Made by a program: the position numbers and the translations under genes. 64,000 bases of DNA from Polaribacter septentrionalilitoris (GTDB lineage: Bacteria > Bacteroidota > Bacteroidia > Flavobacteriales > Flavobacteriaceae), in NCBI RefSeq assembly GCF_009832745.1, contig NZ_VRMJ01000014.1, positions 248,001 through 312,000 on the forward strand. Reading direction: 5' to 3'. Below, in pieces: positions 27,546 to 37,218 of this stretch (positions are counted from its first letter, which is position 1; each line of letters opens with the position of its first letter). The notes beneath the pieces were generated by a model that searched no databases, had not been told where the DNA came from, and saw only the letters and a list, made by a program, of their open reading frames with translations.

Positions 27546-28756
27546 GGATACTTAGATTCATAAAATATACACCTCTCCTACTCATTGGCCTACTTTTAAG
27601 TTGTAACAAAACTGATTGGAATGAGAATTATAAAGAAAAACAAAAATCACCTTTTGGGAATTATGTTATCTATAATGAAGCAGCTAATTTATTAGACGGA
27701 CAAAAAGTAGAGCTGCTTGAGAAGCACATTTATGATCATCTCTTGTTTTATATCTATGATGATGTGGTGGATGAGAAAAAGAACTATGTCATCATCAAAT
27801 CATCCAATTACAAAAGAACCAATCAAGGTAAAAAACAACTGTTAGACTTTGTATATAAAGGAAATACTGCCTTTTTGGCTTTGAATAGCTTTAGCGATTC
27901 GTTACAAATAAAACTGGGATTTACTAACAACAACCTAGACAAGAAGGTTCGTAATATTCATCGTTTAAAAGAACTCAAAGGGACCTTTTACTTAAAAAAT
28001 GATGCATTTCAAAAAACGAAATTCACGTTTGATAGAAACATCAGAAGAAATTACTTTTTACAATATAATGACACCATAACCACAGTGCTAGGAACCATTG
28101 AAGTTGGTGGTGAACAAGTCCCCAATTTTATTAAAATAGCGCACGGAAAAGGGAGTGTTTTGTTACATACACAGCCTATTGCCTTTACCAATTACAACTT
28201 ATTAAATGGTAATGAAGCCTATGCTGCCAATGTGTTTTCCTACATTCCTAACAACCCTACTTTGTGGGATCCATTGATACGATCTAGTAAATATGATGAC
28301 AGACTTGATGAAGAGCAACCTTCTATTTTTAGTTTCTTCTTAGCACATCAAACCCTTACTTGGTTTTTACTAGTATCTCTAGCAGGGGTAATATTGTTTA
28401 TGGTGTTCAATGCCAGAAGAAAACAAAGACCTATTCCGGTTATAGAACCGCTAAAAAATTCAACGGTAGAATTTACCCAAACCATTGCCAATTTATACTT
28501 AAAAGAACAAGATCATAAGAATTTGGTAGATAAAAAAATAGCCTATTTCTTAGAAAAAGTAAGAAGTAAGTACTTGTTAAACACCACAAACTTAAACAAA
28601 GACTTTATTGATAAATTAGCAGCAAAGTCAGGAAACGATATTAACCGAACAAAATACTTGATCAATACCATCATCTTACTGAACAAAAAAACAGAATGTA
28701 CAGAAGAAGAATTATTAGTATTGCATAAAATGATTAAAAATTTCTTTAACACATAA
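27542..28756 (+). CDS. DUF4350 domain lipoprotein/membrane protein
   Basis: 404 residues. A lipobox-like signal (LLIGLLLSCNK) is followed by an extracytoplasmic DUF4350-type domain (NAANLLDG-like EAANLLDGQKVELLEKHIYD, KGSVLLHTQPIAFTNYN). A single membrane helix occurs near residue 280 (TWFLLVSLAGVILFMVF), with a cytoplasmic tail. It overlaps the DUF4129 gene by ATGA and lies three bases before the MoxR gene. This family is regularly encoded beside MoxR ATPases in Bacteroidota. Function not established. Confidence 0.82.
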   Translation: MRILRFIKYTPLLLIGLLLSCNKTDWNENYKEKQKSPFGNYVIYNEAANLLDGQKVELLEKHIYDHLLFYIYDDVVDEKKNYVIIKSSNYKRTNQGKKQLLDFVYKGNTAFLALNSFSDSLQIKLGFTNNNLDKKVRNIHRLKELKGTFYLKNDAFQKTKFTFDRNIRRNYFLQYNDTITTVLGTIEVGGEQVPNFIKIAHGKGSVLLHTQPIAFTNYNLLNGNEAYAANVFSYIPNNPTLWDPLIRSSKYDDRLDEEQPSIFSFFLAHQTLTWFLLVSLAGVILFMVFNARRKQRPIPVIEPLKNSTVEFTQTIANLYLKEQDHKNLVDKKIAYFLEKVRSKYLLNTTNLNKDFIDKLAAKSGNDINRTKYLINTIILLNKKTECTEEELLVLHKMIKNFFNT

Positions 28757-28759
28757 TCC

Positions 28760-29782
28760 ATGGAAACACCAAACACAGAAGACAATAAAGCACATATAGA
28801 AAATCCAGAGAACTTATCTTTTGAAAGCAGGTTGGATTTGTCTGAACTACAAGAATGTATTTTTAACATTAAAAAAGAGTTGCAAAACGTCATTGTAGGT
28901 CAGAAAGAAATGATGGATTTACTATTGGTAGCCCTACTTTCTAATGGTCATGCTTTGATAGAAGGTGTTCCTGGAGTGGCAAAAACCATTACTGCAAAAC
29001 TATTGTCAAAAACCATTGCCGTAGATTTTAGTCGAATTCAGTTTACACCAGACTTAATGCCTTCAGACATTTTAGGAACCTCTGTATTTAATGTAAAAAC
29101 CTCTGATTTCGAGTTTAAAAAAGGTCCTATTTTCTCGAACATGGTTTTAATTGATGAAATCAACAGAGCACCAGCCAAAACACAAGCCGCATTGTTTGAA
29201 GTGATGGAAGAAAAACAAATCACCATAGATGGGAATACCTATAAAATGAATGAACCTTTTGTAGTATTGGCAACACAAAACCCTATAGAACAGGAAGGAA
29301 CCTATAGACTTCCAGAGGCGCAATTAGATCGTTTTTTATTCAAGATTAATGTTGATTATCCAAATGCAGAAGAAGAATTAGACATCATTCTAAAAGAACA
29401 AGCTTTAGAAGATACCACAAAAGATAGTAAAGTAGCAACGCTTATTTCTGGAGAAAAAATTGTGGAGTTTAGAAAACTAGTCAAACAAATTAGTATCGAG
29501 AAGAACTTGCTGCAATACATTGCCAATATTGTGGTGAATACACGTTCTAATTCCTTTTTATATTTAGGCGCTTCACCAAGAGCAAGTATCGCTATTTTAA
29601 ATGCATCAAAAGCTTTTGCTGCTATTGAGGGTAGAGATTTTGTAACACCAGAAGACATCAAAAAAGCAACGATTCCTGTTTTACAACACAGAGTTATTGT
29701 AACACCAGAAAGAGAAATGGAAGGATTGACCAGCAAACAAATTATTGAACAAATTATTGAAGCGGTAGAAATTCCGAGATAG
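28760..29782 (+). CDS. MoxR family AAA+ ATPase
   Basis: 340-residue chaperone-type ATPase. Walker A is GVPGVAKT (about residues 69-76), Walker B is LIDEINRAPAK, sensor 1 lies in VLATQNPIEQEGTYRLPEAQ and the arginine finger region is QLDRFLF. The C-terminal lid carries GASPRASIAILNASKA. MoxR ATPases work with von Willebrand A-domain proteins and DUF58 proteins to activate or assemble envelope and metal-enzyme complexes. The DUF58 gene follows, as expected. Confidence 0.94.
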   Translation: METPNTEDNKAHIENPENLSFESRLDLSELQECIFNIKKELQNVIVGQKEMMDLLLVALLSNGHALIEGVPGVAKTITAKLLSKTIAVDFSRIQFTPDLMPSDILGTSVFNVKTSDFEFKKGPIFSNMVLIDEINRAPAKTQAALFEVMEEKQITIDGNTYKMNEPFVVLATQNPIEQEGTYRLPEAQLDRFLFKINVDYPNAEEELDIILKEQALEDTTKDSKVATLISGEKIVEFRKLVKQISIEKNLLQYIANIVVNTRSNSFLYLGASPRASIAILNASKAFAAIEGRDFVTPEDIKKATIPVLQHRVIVTPEREMEGLTSKQIIEQIIEAVEIPR

Positions 29783-29785
29783 ATT

Positions 29786-29831
29786 TTAGGGATTAGATAT
29801 TAGATATTAGGGATTAGGAATTAGGGAATAG
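29786..29831 (+). repeat. Short degenerate tandem repeat (GGATTAGATATTAG type)
   Basis: The gap between the MoxR and DUF58 genes holds about 45 bases made of overlapping units TTAGGGATTAG, AGATATTAG and GGAATTAG. It looks like replication-slippage material. It is the only sizeable gap (101 bases) in the cluster. Confidence 0.6.
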
Positions 29832-29883
29832 TTGACTGTTATGATCTTTAAAAGCCAAAACATACAAACCAAAAACCAGTAGA

Positions 29884-31218
29884 TTGAAACATTTATACAA
29901 CACTTTATTTTTAAACAATCGTTTTTTCTATTTTTTAGGAGGAATTGCGTTGTTATTTGTGGTTGGTTTCTTTATTCCTGTTTTCTTTACAATAGCTAAA
30001 GTGTTACTATTTATTTTAGGTTTGCTTACAGTAATTGATATTGTTGTGTTATACCTCACCAAAAATGCCATCCAAATTGTAAGGACCATTCCTGAGCGTT
30101 TGTCTAATGGTGATGCAAATCAAATATCATTACATTTAAAAAGTGAGTATCAATTTCCTGCTCATTTATCTATTATTGAGGAATTACCTTATCAATTCCA
30201 AAAAAGAGATTTTATTTTTAAACAAGTTTTACCAGTAAATGGAGAAAAAACAATTCATTACGATGTAACTCCTACAGAAAGAGGTGTGTATCTTTTTGGG
30301 AACATCAATGTGTATGCTTCTACTCCACTACAATTAAGTACAAAAAAATACGTTTTAGGCACTCCAAAAGAAATCAAATGTTATCCTTCTTTTTTAAAGT
30401 TGAGAGATTTTGATTTTAAAGCATTTACGAATGATTCGGTTACTTACGGTACTAAAAAAATAAGAAGAATTGGCCATTCGTTAGAATTCGAACAAATTAA
30501 AGAATACGTTTCTGGTGATGATATTAGAACCTTAAACTGGAAAGCTACAGCAAAACGCAACCAGTTGATGGTGAATCAATATGTAGAAGAAAAATCGCAA
30601 CCAGTGTATGCGATTATTGATAAAGGTCGAGCAATGCAACTCCATTTTAACAACTTAAGTTTGTTAGATTATGCCATTAATGCAACATTAGCGGTAAGTA
30701 GTGCTGTGTTACGAAAACAAGACAAAGCAGGAATGCTTACGTTTTCTAAAAAACTAGAAGATTGGGTAGTTGCAGAAAGTAGGAATTCGCAGATGAGTTT
30801 AATCTCAGAAGCATTACACAACATTTCTACCGATTTTGCAGAATCAGATTTTAGTGCATTGTATGCGGTTGTAAAACGAAAAATTACCCATCGAAGTTTA
30901 TTAATTCTATATACTAATTTTGAAACCTTAGATGGTTTAAATAGACAATTGTCTTATTTAAGAGCATTAGCTAAAAATCATCTGGTATTGATTGTTTTCT
31001 TTAAAAATACGCAGTTAGATGCTTTAATTCATAATGACAAAGAAACCATTGAAGGGGTTTATGATAGCATTATTGCAGAGAAATTCTTGTATGAAAAAAA
31101 GAGTATTGTTAGAGAATTGAAAAAATACGGAATTCAGTCTGTGTTAACCACACCAGCCAATTTAACAGGTGACACCATCAATAAATATTTAGAACTAAAA
31201 TCTAGAGGACTTTTTTAA
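29884..31218 (+). CDS. DUF58 domain membrane protein
   Basis: 444 residues with two N-terminal membrane helices (RFFYFLGGIALLFVVGFF, VLLFILGLLTVIDIVVLYL). An extracytoplasmic region and the DUF58 core follow, with the diagnostic EFEQIKEYVSGDDIRTLNWK and YVEEKSQPVYAIIDKGRAM. The start codon is TTG at 29884; no ATG start is available close by that keeps the first helix. It is the standard partner of MoxR, possibly a client or adaptor with a vWA-like fold. It ends the cluster. Confidence 0.9.
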   Translation: MKHLYNTLFLNNRFFYFLGGIALLFVVGFFIPVFFTIAKVLLFILGLLTVIDIVVLYLTKNAIQIVRTIPERLSNGDANQISLHLKSEYQFPAHLSIIEELPYQFQKRDFIFKQVLPVNGEKTIHYDVTPTERGVYLFGNINVYASTPLQLSTKKYVLGTPKEIKCYPSFLKLRDFDFKAFTNDSVTYGTKKIRRIGHSLEFEQIKEYVSGDDIRTLNWKATAKRNQLMVNQYVEEKSQPVYAIIDKGRAMQLHFNNLSLLDYAINATLAVSSAVLRKQDKAGMLTFSKKLEDWVVAESRNSQMSLISEALHNISTDFAESDFSALYAVVKRKITHRSLLILYTNFETLDGLNRQLSYLRALAKNHLVLIVFFKNTQLDALIHNDKETIEGVYDSIIAEKFLYEKKSIVRELKKYGIQSVLTTPANLTGDTINKYLELKSRGLF

Positions 31219-31227
31219 TTATTCTCT

Positions 31228-31235
31228 TATTTTTG
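31228..31235 (+). promoter_or_regulatory. Candidate -7 promoter element for the DUF805 gene
   Basis: TATTTTTG fits TAnnTTTG and lies 35 bases before the DUF805 start, just after the DUF58 stop. No matching -33 element was found. Confidence 0.35.
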
Positions 31236-31270
31236 TTAAATGATAAATTAATCAACAAAAACTATAAAAA

Positions 31271-31669
31271 ATGAATTGGTATTTAAAAGTATTAAAACAA
31301 TATGCAGATTTTTCTGGAAGAGCAAGACGTAAAGAATATTGGATGTTTACGTTATTTCATGTCATATTTACTTATGCATTTATGTTTCTTTTTGCTTTAA
31401 TTGGTGGGGCTTTGGACACACCTTTAATGTTGTTGCTTATGTATGTATACCCTTTAGCGGTATTTATACCTGCCTTGGCTGTAGCTGTAAGAAGATTGCA
31501 TGATACTGGTAAAAGCGGTGTGTATATTTTAGTAGGTCTAATTCCTATAGCTGGACCAATTTGGTTGTTGGTGTTATTATGTATGGAAGGTGAATATAAA
31601 ACCAATCAATGGGGTAAAAACCCGAAAGATATTAATAGTGTGGAAATAGATTTTATTGGTAAAGAATAA
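31271..31669 (+). CDS. DUF805 family membrane protein
   Basis: 132 residues with the family's opening (YADFSGRARRKEYWMF) and about four membrane helices. The conserved mid segment is AVAVRRLHDTGKSG, and the C-terminus has the pattern CMEGEYKTNQWG. DUF805 proteins are widespread inner-membrane proteins of unknown function, in some cases linked to phage or stress. It is a single gene with its own terminator. Confidence 0.9.
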   Translation: MNWYLKVLKQYADFSGRARRKEYWMFTLFHVIFTYAFMFLFALIGGALDTPLMLLLMYVYPLAVFIPALAVAVRRLHDTGKSGVYILVGLIPIAGPIWLLVLLCMEGEYKTNQWGKNPKDINSVEIDFIGKE

Positions 31670-31693
31670 GCATTATTTAAAAGTAAAAAAATG

Positions 31694-31726
31694 AATAGGA
31701 TTGCAAATAGCAATCCTATTTTTTTG
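31694..31726 (+). terminator. Rho-independent terminator after the DUF805 gene
   Basis: Perfect 11-bp arms AATAGGATTGC (31694-31704) and complement (31710-31720), 5-base loop, then a run of seven Ts. Confidence 0.9.
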
Positions 31727-31783
31727 TCATTATTTTAAGACTTAATTTACGTTAAAACCATTCAATAAAACTAGTTTTGCCAG

Positions 31784-32995
31784 ATGGAGATTAGACAAAA
31801 ATCAGAATTAGAATTTATTATTGTTATGGCATCTTTAATGTCTTTGGTAGCGCTATCAATAGACGCTTTATTGCCAGCAATTTCAGATATAAGTGTATCA
31901 ATCCATGTGGTAGATACAACCAATAATCAGCTTTTAATTACCATGATTTTTTTAGGCTTAGGTTTTGGTCAATTAATCTCTGGACCTTTATCTGATAGTT
32001 TTGGAAGAAAACCTGTAATTTATGTTGGTTTTATTCTTTTTGCTTTGGCAAGTGTGCTTTGTGTTTTTTCAAATAGCTTAGAAATGATGTTAATTGGAAG
32101 AATTTTACAAGGAATTGGGTTATCTGCACCAAGAACCATAAGCATTGCTATGGTTAGAGATCGTTTTAGTGGGAATTACATGGCCAAAGTCATGTCTTTT
32201 ATTGTTGTCATTTTTATTTTAGTTCCTGTAGTTGCTCCAGCAATAGGGAAACTGATGTTAAATCTATATGGATGGAAATCTATATTTTACAGTCAATTGG
32301 TTTTTGGTTTTATTGTAATGATTTGGATGTGGAAACGTCAACCTGAAACTTTAGTAAAAGAAAAGAGAAAGAAATTTAGATTCTCTCTTTTTATAAACGG
32401 ATCAAAAGAATTTTTAAAGCATAAATATGCTGTAATTTTTACGTTAGTTTCTGGATTTATTACAGGTTCTTTTATGGTGTATTTAAGTGCGAGTCAGCAA
32501 ATATTTGAAAATCAATACCATTTAAAAGAAGAATTTCCATTTATTTTTGCAGGCTTAGCAATTAGTGTTGGTTTGGCTACTTTTTTAAACGGAACTTTAG
32601 TGGTTAAGTTGGGGATGCTAAAATTGGTAACCATTTTTGCTCATATATTTGCAATTATTCCTCTAATATATCTTGTATTGTTTGCAGGTGAAAGTAACCC
32701 TAGTATTTTTGTTTTAATCCCTTTTTTTGTGCTTCAGTTTTTTGCTATAGGATTTTTATTCGGAAATACAAGAGCTTTGGCTATGGAACCCATTGGACAT
32801 ATCGCAGGAATTGGAGCTGCAATTAATGGTTTTGTTTCAACAATTATGGCTGTTCCCATCGCAACTTTAATTGGTAGATATGTTACAGATACTGTTACTC
32901 CATTATTTGTGGGTTTTTTAATTTGTGGAGTTTTAACAATTGTTTTAATTCAATATTTAAAGTTTCAGCAAAAGAATCATAAACAAGAACTTTAG
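31784..32995 (+). CDS. Bcr/CflA family MFS drug efflux transporter
   Basis: 403-residue, 12-helix major facilitator. The motif-A loop is LGFGQLISGPLSDSFGRKPVI and the motif-C-like stretch is ILQGIGLSAPRTISIAMVRDRF, both as in Bcr/CflA multidrug-resistance antiporters. It would export small toxic compounds in exchange for protons. It stands alone and ends 12 bases from the convergent DUF4251 lipoprotein gene. Substrate cannot be told. Confidence 0.9.
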   Translation: MEIRQKSELEFIIVMASLMSLVALSIDALLPAISDISVSIHVVDTTNNQLLITMIFLGLGFGQLISGPLSDSFGRKPVIYVGFILFALASVLCVFSNSLEMMLIGRILQGIGLSAPRTISIAMVRDRFSGNYMAKVMSFIVVIFILVPVVAPAIGKLMLNLYGWKSIFYSQLVFGFIVMIWMWKRQPETLVKEKRKKFRFSLFINGSKEFLKHKYAVIFTLVSGFITGSFMVYLSASQQIFENQYHLKEEFPFIFAGLAISVGLATFLNGTLVVKLGMLKLVTIFAHIFAIIPLIYLVLFAGESNPSIFVLIPFFVLQFFAIGFLFGNTRALAMEPIGHIAGIGAAINGFVSTIMAVPIATLIGRYVTDTVTPLFVGFLICGVLTIVLIQYLKFQQKNHKQEL

Positions 32996-33006
32996 GTTAA
33001 GATTCT

Positions 33007-33567
33007 TTACTCTTTTTTTACTGTCAGAACTTTCCAATTTCCATTATAATTAATAGTAGATCTATGAGAGCTATTCACTGATAGTGTGGTCGAATAATTG
33101 GGATATAAATACAATATAATATCCAAAATTTCTGTTTTAGCTTTCATCGTATATTTTAAAACATATCTATTTCTTTTTTTGTTAAAGGTTTCACTAAATT
33201 TTTCAGGAATGCCATTATAAGCCAATCCAATACCACTTGTTCCATAACTACTGCTACTAGATAGTTGTTGTTCTCCGTAATACGGAATATCCATAGCAAT
33301 ACTATCCTTAATAATTTTTAAATAATTATCATTACCAATAAGACTAATACTACCTACAGTACTGCCATTAGGAAGTAAATTTTCTATACCTCTAACATTA
33401 TTAAATAACCCTGAAGGTTGTGCCCAAATAAATTCGATATCTATTTCTTTTTTAGAAATCATTTCATCAAATAAAGCCATTTGCTCTGGCGTTATGGTGT
33501 TTTTAGCGCTTTTACAACTGATAAAAAAAACTGTTATCACTAATAAAAAACACATTATTTTTTTCAT
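33007..33567 (-). CDS. DUF4251 domain lipoprotein
   Basis: 186 residues with a lipoprotein signal (LLVITVFFISCKSAKN). The body matches the DUF4251 pattern common in Bacteroidota: an N-terminal helix (PEQMALFDEMISKKEIDIEF), then a beta-rich part (LPNGSTVGSISLIGNDNYLK, IPYYGE). It is probably located in the periplasm or outer membrane. Function unknown. It is convergent with the efflux pump gene. Confidence 0.8.
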   Translation of the reverse strand: MKKIMCFLLVITVFFISCKSAKNTITPEQMALFDEMISKKEIDIEFIWAQPSGLFNNVRGIENLLPNGSTVGSISLIGNDNYLKIIKDSIAMDIPYYGEQQLSSSSSYGTSGIGLAYNGIPEKFSETFNKKRNRYVLKYTMKAKTEILDIILYLYPNYSTTLSVNSSHRSTINYNGNWKVLTVKKE

Positions 33568-33670
33568 AATTCATTGAAGTTTAGACTTATATAAATTTAC
33601 AAAATCTGTTTGTAAATTGTTTTAAATTTATCATAAATTAAATAGTATTTTTAGAATCTAAAAAGTAATA

Positions 33671-34375
33671 ATGAGTATTCCTGTAATTTTTGAAGATGAG
33701 TATATACTTTGCGTGAGTAAACCAAATAATATGGTTGTTCATCATGCACACCTTTCTAGAAATGTATCTGAAGAAATTTCTTTGTTACAAGCTGTTGAAA
33801 ATGACCAAGGTTTCAAGACCTATCCTATACATCGCTTGGACAGAAAAACCTCTGGAATAATTTTATTAGCCAAAGAAAAAGAATACGTATCTAAATTTCA
33901 AGAATTGTTTAGTTCTAACTCAATTCAGAAAACCTATTTTGGAATCGTAAGAGGATTTTCTCCTGAGACCAAAACAATAGATTCTCCAGTAAAAGGAAGA
34001 GATGCTAAGGTGCATAAAGAAGCGTTAACCCATTTAAAAACGTTAGCGAATATCACTTTAGAAATTCCAGTAAAGCCTTACGATTCTTCACGATATAGTT
34101 TGGTTGAAATGATACCTAAAACTGGAAGAATGCATCAATTACGTGTTCATACTAATAAAATTTCTCATCCTTTAATTGGTGATCCAAAATATGGAGATAA
34201 AAATCATAACTTGATGTTTGAGAAAAATTTTGACTGTAAAAATCTCTTTTTACATGCAGGGAAATTAGAATTTGTTCATCCTTTTACGAATGAACAATTA
34301 TCTTTAATTGCTGTTTTCCCTAACGATTGGAGTACCCTTTTTAAGGAATTTAATTGGGAGAATCCTTTAGATTAG
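33671..34375 (+). CDS. truC: RluA-family RNA pseudouridine synthase (TruC-like)
   Basis: Converts a specific uridine in RNA to pseudouridine. The catalytic motif HRLDRKTSG with the active Asp is seen at residues 54-62, and PKTGRMHQLRVHTNKISHPLIGD matches family motif III. At 234 aa it has no S4 domain and begins directly with PVIFEDEYILCVSKPNNMVVH, as TruC (tRNA U65) does. Specificity could instead be rRNA. Its stop codon directly abuts the end of the convergent CPXCG gene. Confidence 0.88.
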   Translation: MSIPVIFEDEYILCVSKPNNMVVHHAHLSRNVSEEISLLQAVENDQGFKTYPIHRLDRKTSGIILLAKEKEYVSKFQELFSSNSIQKTYFGIVRGFSPETKTIDSPVKGRDAKVHKEALTHLKTLANITLEIPVKPYDSSRYSLVEMIPKTGRMHQLRVHTNKISHPLIGDPKYGDKNHNLMFEKNFDCKNLFLHAGKLEFVHPFTNEQLSLIAVFPNDWSTLFKEFNWENPLD

Positions 34376-34561
34376 CTATTGCTCTATAGATTGTGCATCA
34401 AAAGCGATGAGTTCTCCTTGTTCAAAAGTTGGAGAAACCTCTATAGGATTGCAACAGACTTCACAATCTTCGATATAGGTTTGATGGTGAACACTTGCAT
34501 CAAAAATCATAGAAATGTCTTCCCAACAATACGGGCACTGAAAAAAATGTTCTAATTCCAT
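34376..34561 (-). CDS. CPXCG-motif cysteine-rich small protein
   Basis: 61 residues forming a small zinc-ribbon-like protein: FQCPYCWEDISMIF at the N-terminus and DCEVCCNPIEVSP later, four or five cysteines in CxxC pairs. This matches the short CPXCG-type protein family of unknown function. It starts one base past the E1 fusion gene's stop, on the same strand, so co-transcription with that gene is likely. The end abuts the convergent truC gene with no spacer. Confidence 0.85.
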   Translation of the reverse strand: MELEHFFQCPYCWEDISMIFDASVHHQTYIEDCEVCCNPIEVSPTFEQGELIAFDAQSIEQ

Positions 34562-34562
34562 A

Positions 34563-36548
34563 TTAATAATTGATTACTTCTAAAATATTTTGCAATAATC
34601 TATTTTTCCCTAAATATTGATGCTCTAGATTTTTATCAAACGGAATGGGAGTTTCTAAACTCGCCACTCTTTTGATTGGTGCATCTAAATATTCAAAGCA
34701 ATGTTCTGAAATTAATGCGGAAATATCACTAGCAATTCCACCAAACATAGAGTCTTCTTGCACAAGAATCACTTTTCCTGTCTTTTTTACAGATTGATAA
34801 ATGATCTCTGTATCTAAAGGTTGTAATGTTCTTAAATCAATGATATCAGCAGAAAACTCTTGATTTTTAATTTCGTCTAAGATCCAATGAATAGCAGCGC
34901 CATAACTAATAATTGTAACTTTATTCCCTTCTTTTACTAAAGCTGCTTTCCCAATTTCTGTGGTAAAATAATTCTCTGAAACATCATCGTAAATTGAGCG
35001 ATACAAGGCTTTATGTTCAAAAAACAATACCGGATTTGGATCATGTATCGCTTCAATTAACAAGCCTTTAGCATCCTGGGGAAAAGCAGGATACACTACT
35101 TTTAAACCAGGAGTTTTGGTAAACCAAGCTTCATTAGTTTGACTGTGAAAAGGACCAGCTCCTACACCTGCACCACAAGGCATTCGTATCACAACATCTG
35201 CATTTTGATTCCACCTGTAATGAGATTTTGCTAATAAATTTACAATAGGATTAAAGCCAGAACTCACAAAATCTGCAAACTGCATTTCCATAACCGCCTT
35301 CATTTTATTGACAGATAATCCATAAGCAGCTGCAACAATAGCAGATTCACAAATAGGCGTGTTTCTAACACGTTCTTTACCAAATTGAGAGACAAAACCA
35401 TCAGTAATCTTAAAAACACCACCATATTCAGCAACATCTTGCCCCATGACAACTAAATTATCATAATGTTCCATAGATTGTTGCAAACCCTCTGAAATGG
35501 CATCTACAAAGCGAATTCTCTTTTTTTCTTCTGATGGAATTACAGCTTTATATTGATGTTCTTGAAACACATCATTCAATTCATGCTCTAAATTAGGTGT
35601 AATAGCTTCCTCATCAAAAGCAATTTGTAAATTTTCATTGATTTCATGGATGATTTCTTCTTTTAAGGAAACTTCAAGTTCATCTGTAAGAAGTTGTTCA
35701 TTCTTTAAAAATTCTTGATAATTTTCTAAAGGATCTTTAGCTGCCCAGTAATCTAAAGTCTCTTGAGGTACATATTTTGTACCACTTGCCTCTTCATGAC
35801 CTCGCATTCTAAAGGTTTTAAACTCCAATAAAATAGGTCTTGGGTTTTCTCGAACACTTTTTGCCAATGCAGAAACTTTTGTGTATACTTCAAGAATATT
35901 GTTTCCGTCAATAACATGGTTTTCCATTCCGTAACCAATACCTTTGTCTGCAATATTGGTACATTTAAACTGTTCAGAAACTGGTGTAGATAAACCATAC
36001 CCATTATTTTCTATACAGAAAAGTACAGGCAAGTTCCATACCGCAGCAACATTTAAAGCTTCGTGAAAATCTCCTTCACTTGTACCTCCTTCACCCGAAA
36101 AAACAGCACAAACTTTATTGTTTTCTTTTAATTTGTTGGCTAGTGCAATTCCGTCTGCAACCCCTAATTGTGGTCCTAAATGCGATATCATACCCACAAT
36201 GTGATGTTCTTGAGTTCCGAAATGAAAACTTCTGTCTCTCCCTTTGGTAAATCCGTTCATTTTACCTTGCCATTGCGAAAAAAGACGATACAAGGGAATT
36301 TCTCTTGTGGTAAAAACGCCTAAATTACGGTGCATGGGTAAAATATACTCATCATTTTCTAGAGCAGAAGCAACCCCTACAGCAATTGCTTCTTGACCAA
36401 TACCCGAAAACCATTTTGATATTTTACCTTGTCTTAAAAGAATGAGCATTTTTTCCTCAATTAAACGAGGTTTTAACATTCTTTTGTACAACTCAAGTAA
36501 AGTATTGTCTTCTATAGACTTTTTAGTAAAGAGAATTTTATCAGTCAT
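34563..36548 (-). CDS. Fused alpha/beta E1 subunit of a 2-oxoacid (branched-chain type) dehydrogenase
   Basis: Thiamine-diphosphate-dependent E1 that decarboxylates a 2-oxoacid and acylates the lipoyl E2. Residues 1-320 are the alpha part, with the ThDP motif GEGGTSEGDFHEALN...ENNGYG and RMRGHEEAS. Residues about 345-661 are the beta part (RFVDAISEGLQQSMEHYDNL, GQDVAEYGG, PCGAGVGAGPFHSQ). Most bacteria encode these as two genes; the fusion is common in flavobacteria. No E2 or E3 gene is adjacent. Branched-chain oxoacid is the likely substrate, by resemblance. Confidence 0.9.
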   Translation of the reverse strand: MTDKILFTKKSIEDNTLLELYKRMLKPRLIEEKMLILLRQGKISKWFSGIGQEAIAVGVASALENDEYILPMHRNLGVFTTREIPLYRLFSQWQGKMNGFTKGRDRSFHFGTQEHHIVGMISHLGPQLGVADGIALANKLKENNKVCAVFSGEGGTSEGDFHEALNVAAVWNLPVLFCIENNGYGLSTPVSEQFKCTNIADKGIGYGMENHVIDGNNILEVYTKVSALAKSVRENPRPILLEFKTFRMRGHEEASGTKYVPQETLDYWAAKDPLENYQEFLKNEQLLTDELEVSLKEEIIHEINENLQIAFDEEAITPNLEHELNDVFQEHQYKAVIPSEEKKRIRFVDAISEGLQQSMEHYDNLVVMGQDVAEYGGVFKITDGFVSQFGKERVRNTPICESAIVAAAYGLSVNKMKAVMEMQFADFVSSGFNPIVNLLAKSHYRWNQNADVVIRMPCGAGVGAGPFHSQTNEAWFTKTPGLKVVYPAFPQDAKGLLIEAIHDPNPVLFFEHKALYRSIYDDVSENYFTTEIGKAALVKEGNKVTIISYGAAIHWILDEIKNQEFSADIIDLRTLQPLDTEIIYQSVKKTGKVILVQEDSMFGGIASDISALISEHCFEYLDAPIKRVASLETPIPFDKNLEHQYLGKNRLLQNILEVINY

Positions 36549-36603
36549 TAATTATACATATCGCAATCAATCTAACAAACATAACGATAAAACTATAAAA
36601 TCC

Positions 36604-36640
36604 ATAAAAAAATCCTTATCGTTTTACAGATAAGGATTTT
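36604..36640 (-). terminator. Rho-independent terminator after the Lrp gene
   Basis: Twelve-base arms AAAATCCTTATC (36609-36620) and complement (36629-36640). Read on the minus strand the hairpin is followed by seven Ts. It lies 23 bases after the Lrp gene's stop codon. Confidence 0.82.
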
Positions 36641-36662
36641 AATTTATGATGAAATGCTTTTT

Positions 36663-37142
36663 CTACAATTCTTTAAAAATTGCGTGCATCATTCTCTTTT
36701 TATCATTGATGCTTTCTTCTAGTGCTATCATAGTTTCTGTTCTATTAACACCAGGAATGTCATCAATTTTATAGATAATATCTTTAGCATCGTTAGTACC
36801 TTTTGCTCTTACTTTACAAAAGATATTATACTTGCCAGCAGTAACATAAGCTACAGTTACATTTGGTATGCTTTTTAAATCTTGAATTACATTTTGAGTC
36901 ATTGACGTTTTTTCTAAAAATATTCCAACATGAGCAATAAAAGAATACCCCATTTTTTCATAGTTCAACGTTAATGTAGAGCCCTGAATAATACCCTCAT
37001 CTTCCATTTTTTTAACACGAACGTGAATGGTTCCTGCTGAAACTAATAATTGTTTTGCGATGTCAGTAAATGGAGTTCTTGCATTTTCTATAAGGATGTC
37101 AAGAATTTGATGGTCGATTTCGTCTAAAATAAATTTTTTCAT
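36663..37142 (-). CDS. Lrp/AsnC family transcriptional regulator
   Basis: 159-residue feast/famine regulator: N-terminal winged helix (DHQILDILIENARTPFTDIA, TIHVRVKKMEDEGIIQG) and C-terminal RAM/ligand domain (VAYVTAGKYNIFCKVRAKG). These respond to amino acids. Its upstream neighbour on the opposite side of the same strand is the M14 peptidase, and downstream lies the branched-chain type E1, so control of amino-acid breakdown would make sense, though this is inference. A promoter is visible upstream. Confidence 0.93.
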   Translation of the reverse strand: MKKFILDEIDHQILDILIENARTPFTDIAKQLLVSAGTIHVRVKKMEDEGIIQGSTLTLNYEKMGYSFIAHVGIFLEKTSMTQNVIQDLKSIPNVTVAYVTAGKYNIFCKVRAKGTNDAKDIIYKIDDIPGVNRTETMIALEESINDKKRMMHAIFKEL

Positions 37143-37169
37143 ATTTTATGTATTATTCAATTTATAATA

Positions 37170-37200
37170 CAAATTTATGAATTAAATTTAATTAAACAAG
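37170..37200 (-). promoter_or_regulatory. Promoter of the Lrp-type regulator
   Basis: On the minus strand the -33 element CTTG (37197-37200) is separated by 19 bases from a -7 box TAAATTTG (37170-37177), the normal flavobacterial spacing. The -7 box lies 27 bases before the start codon. Confidence 0.55.
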
Positions 37201-37218
37201 CACAAAACTAACAAATAC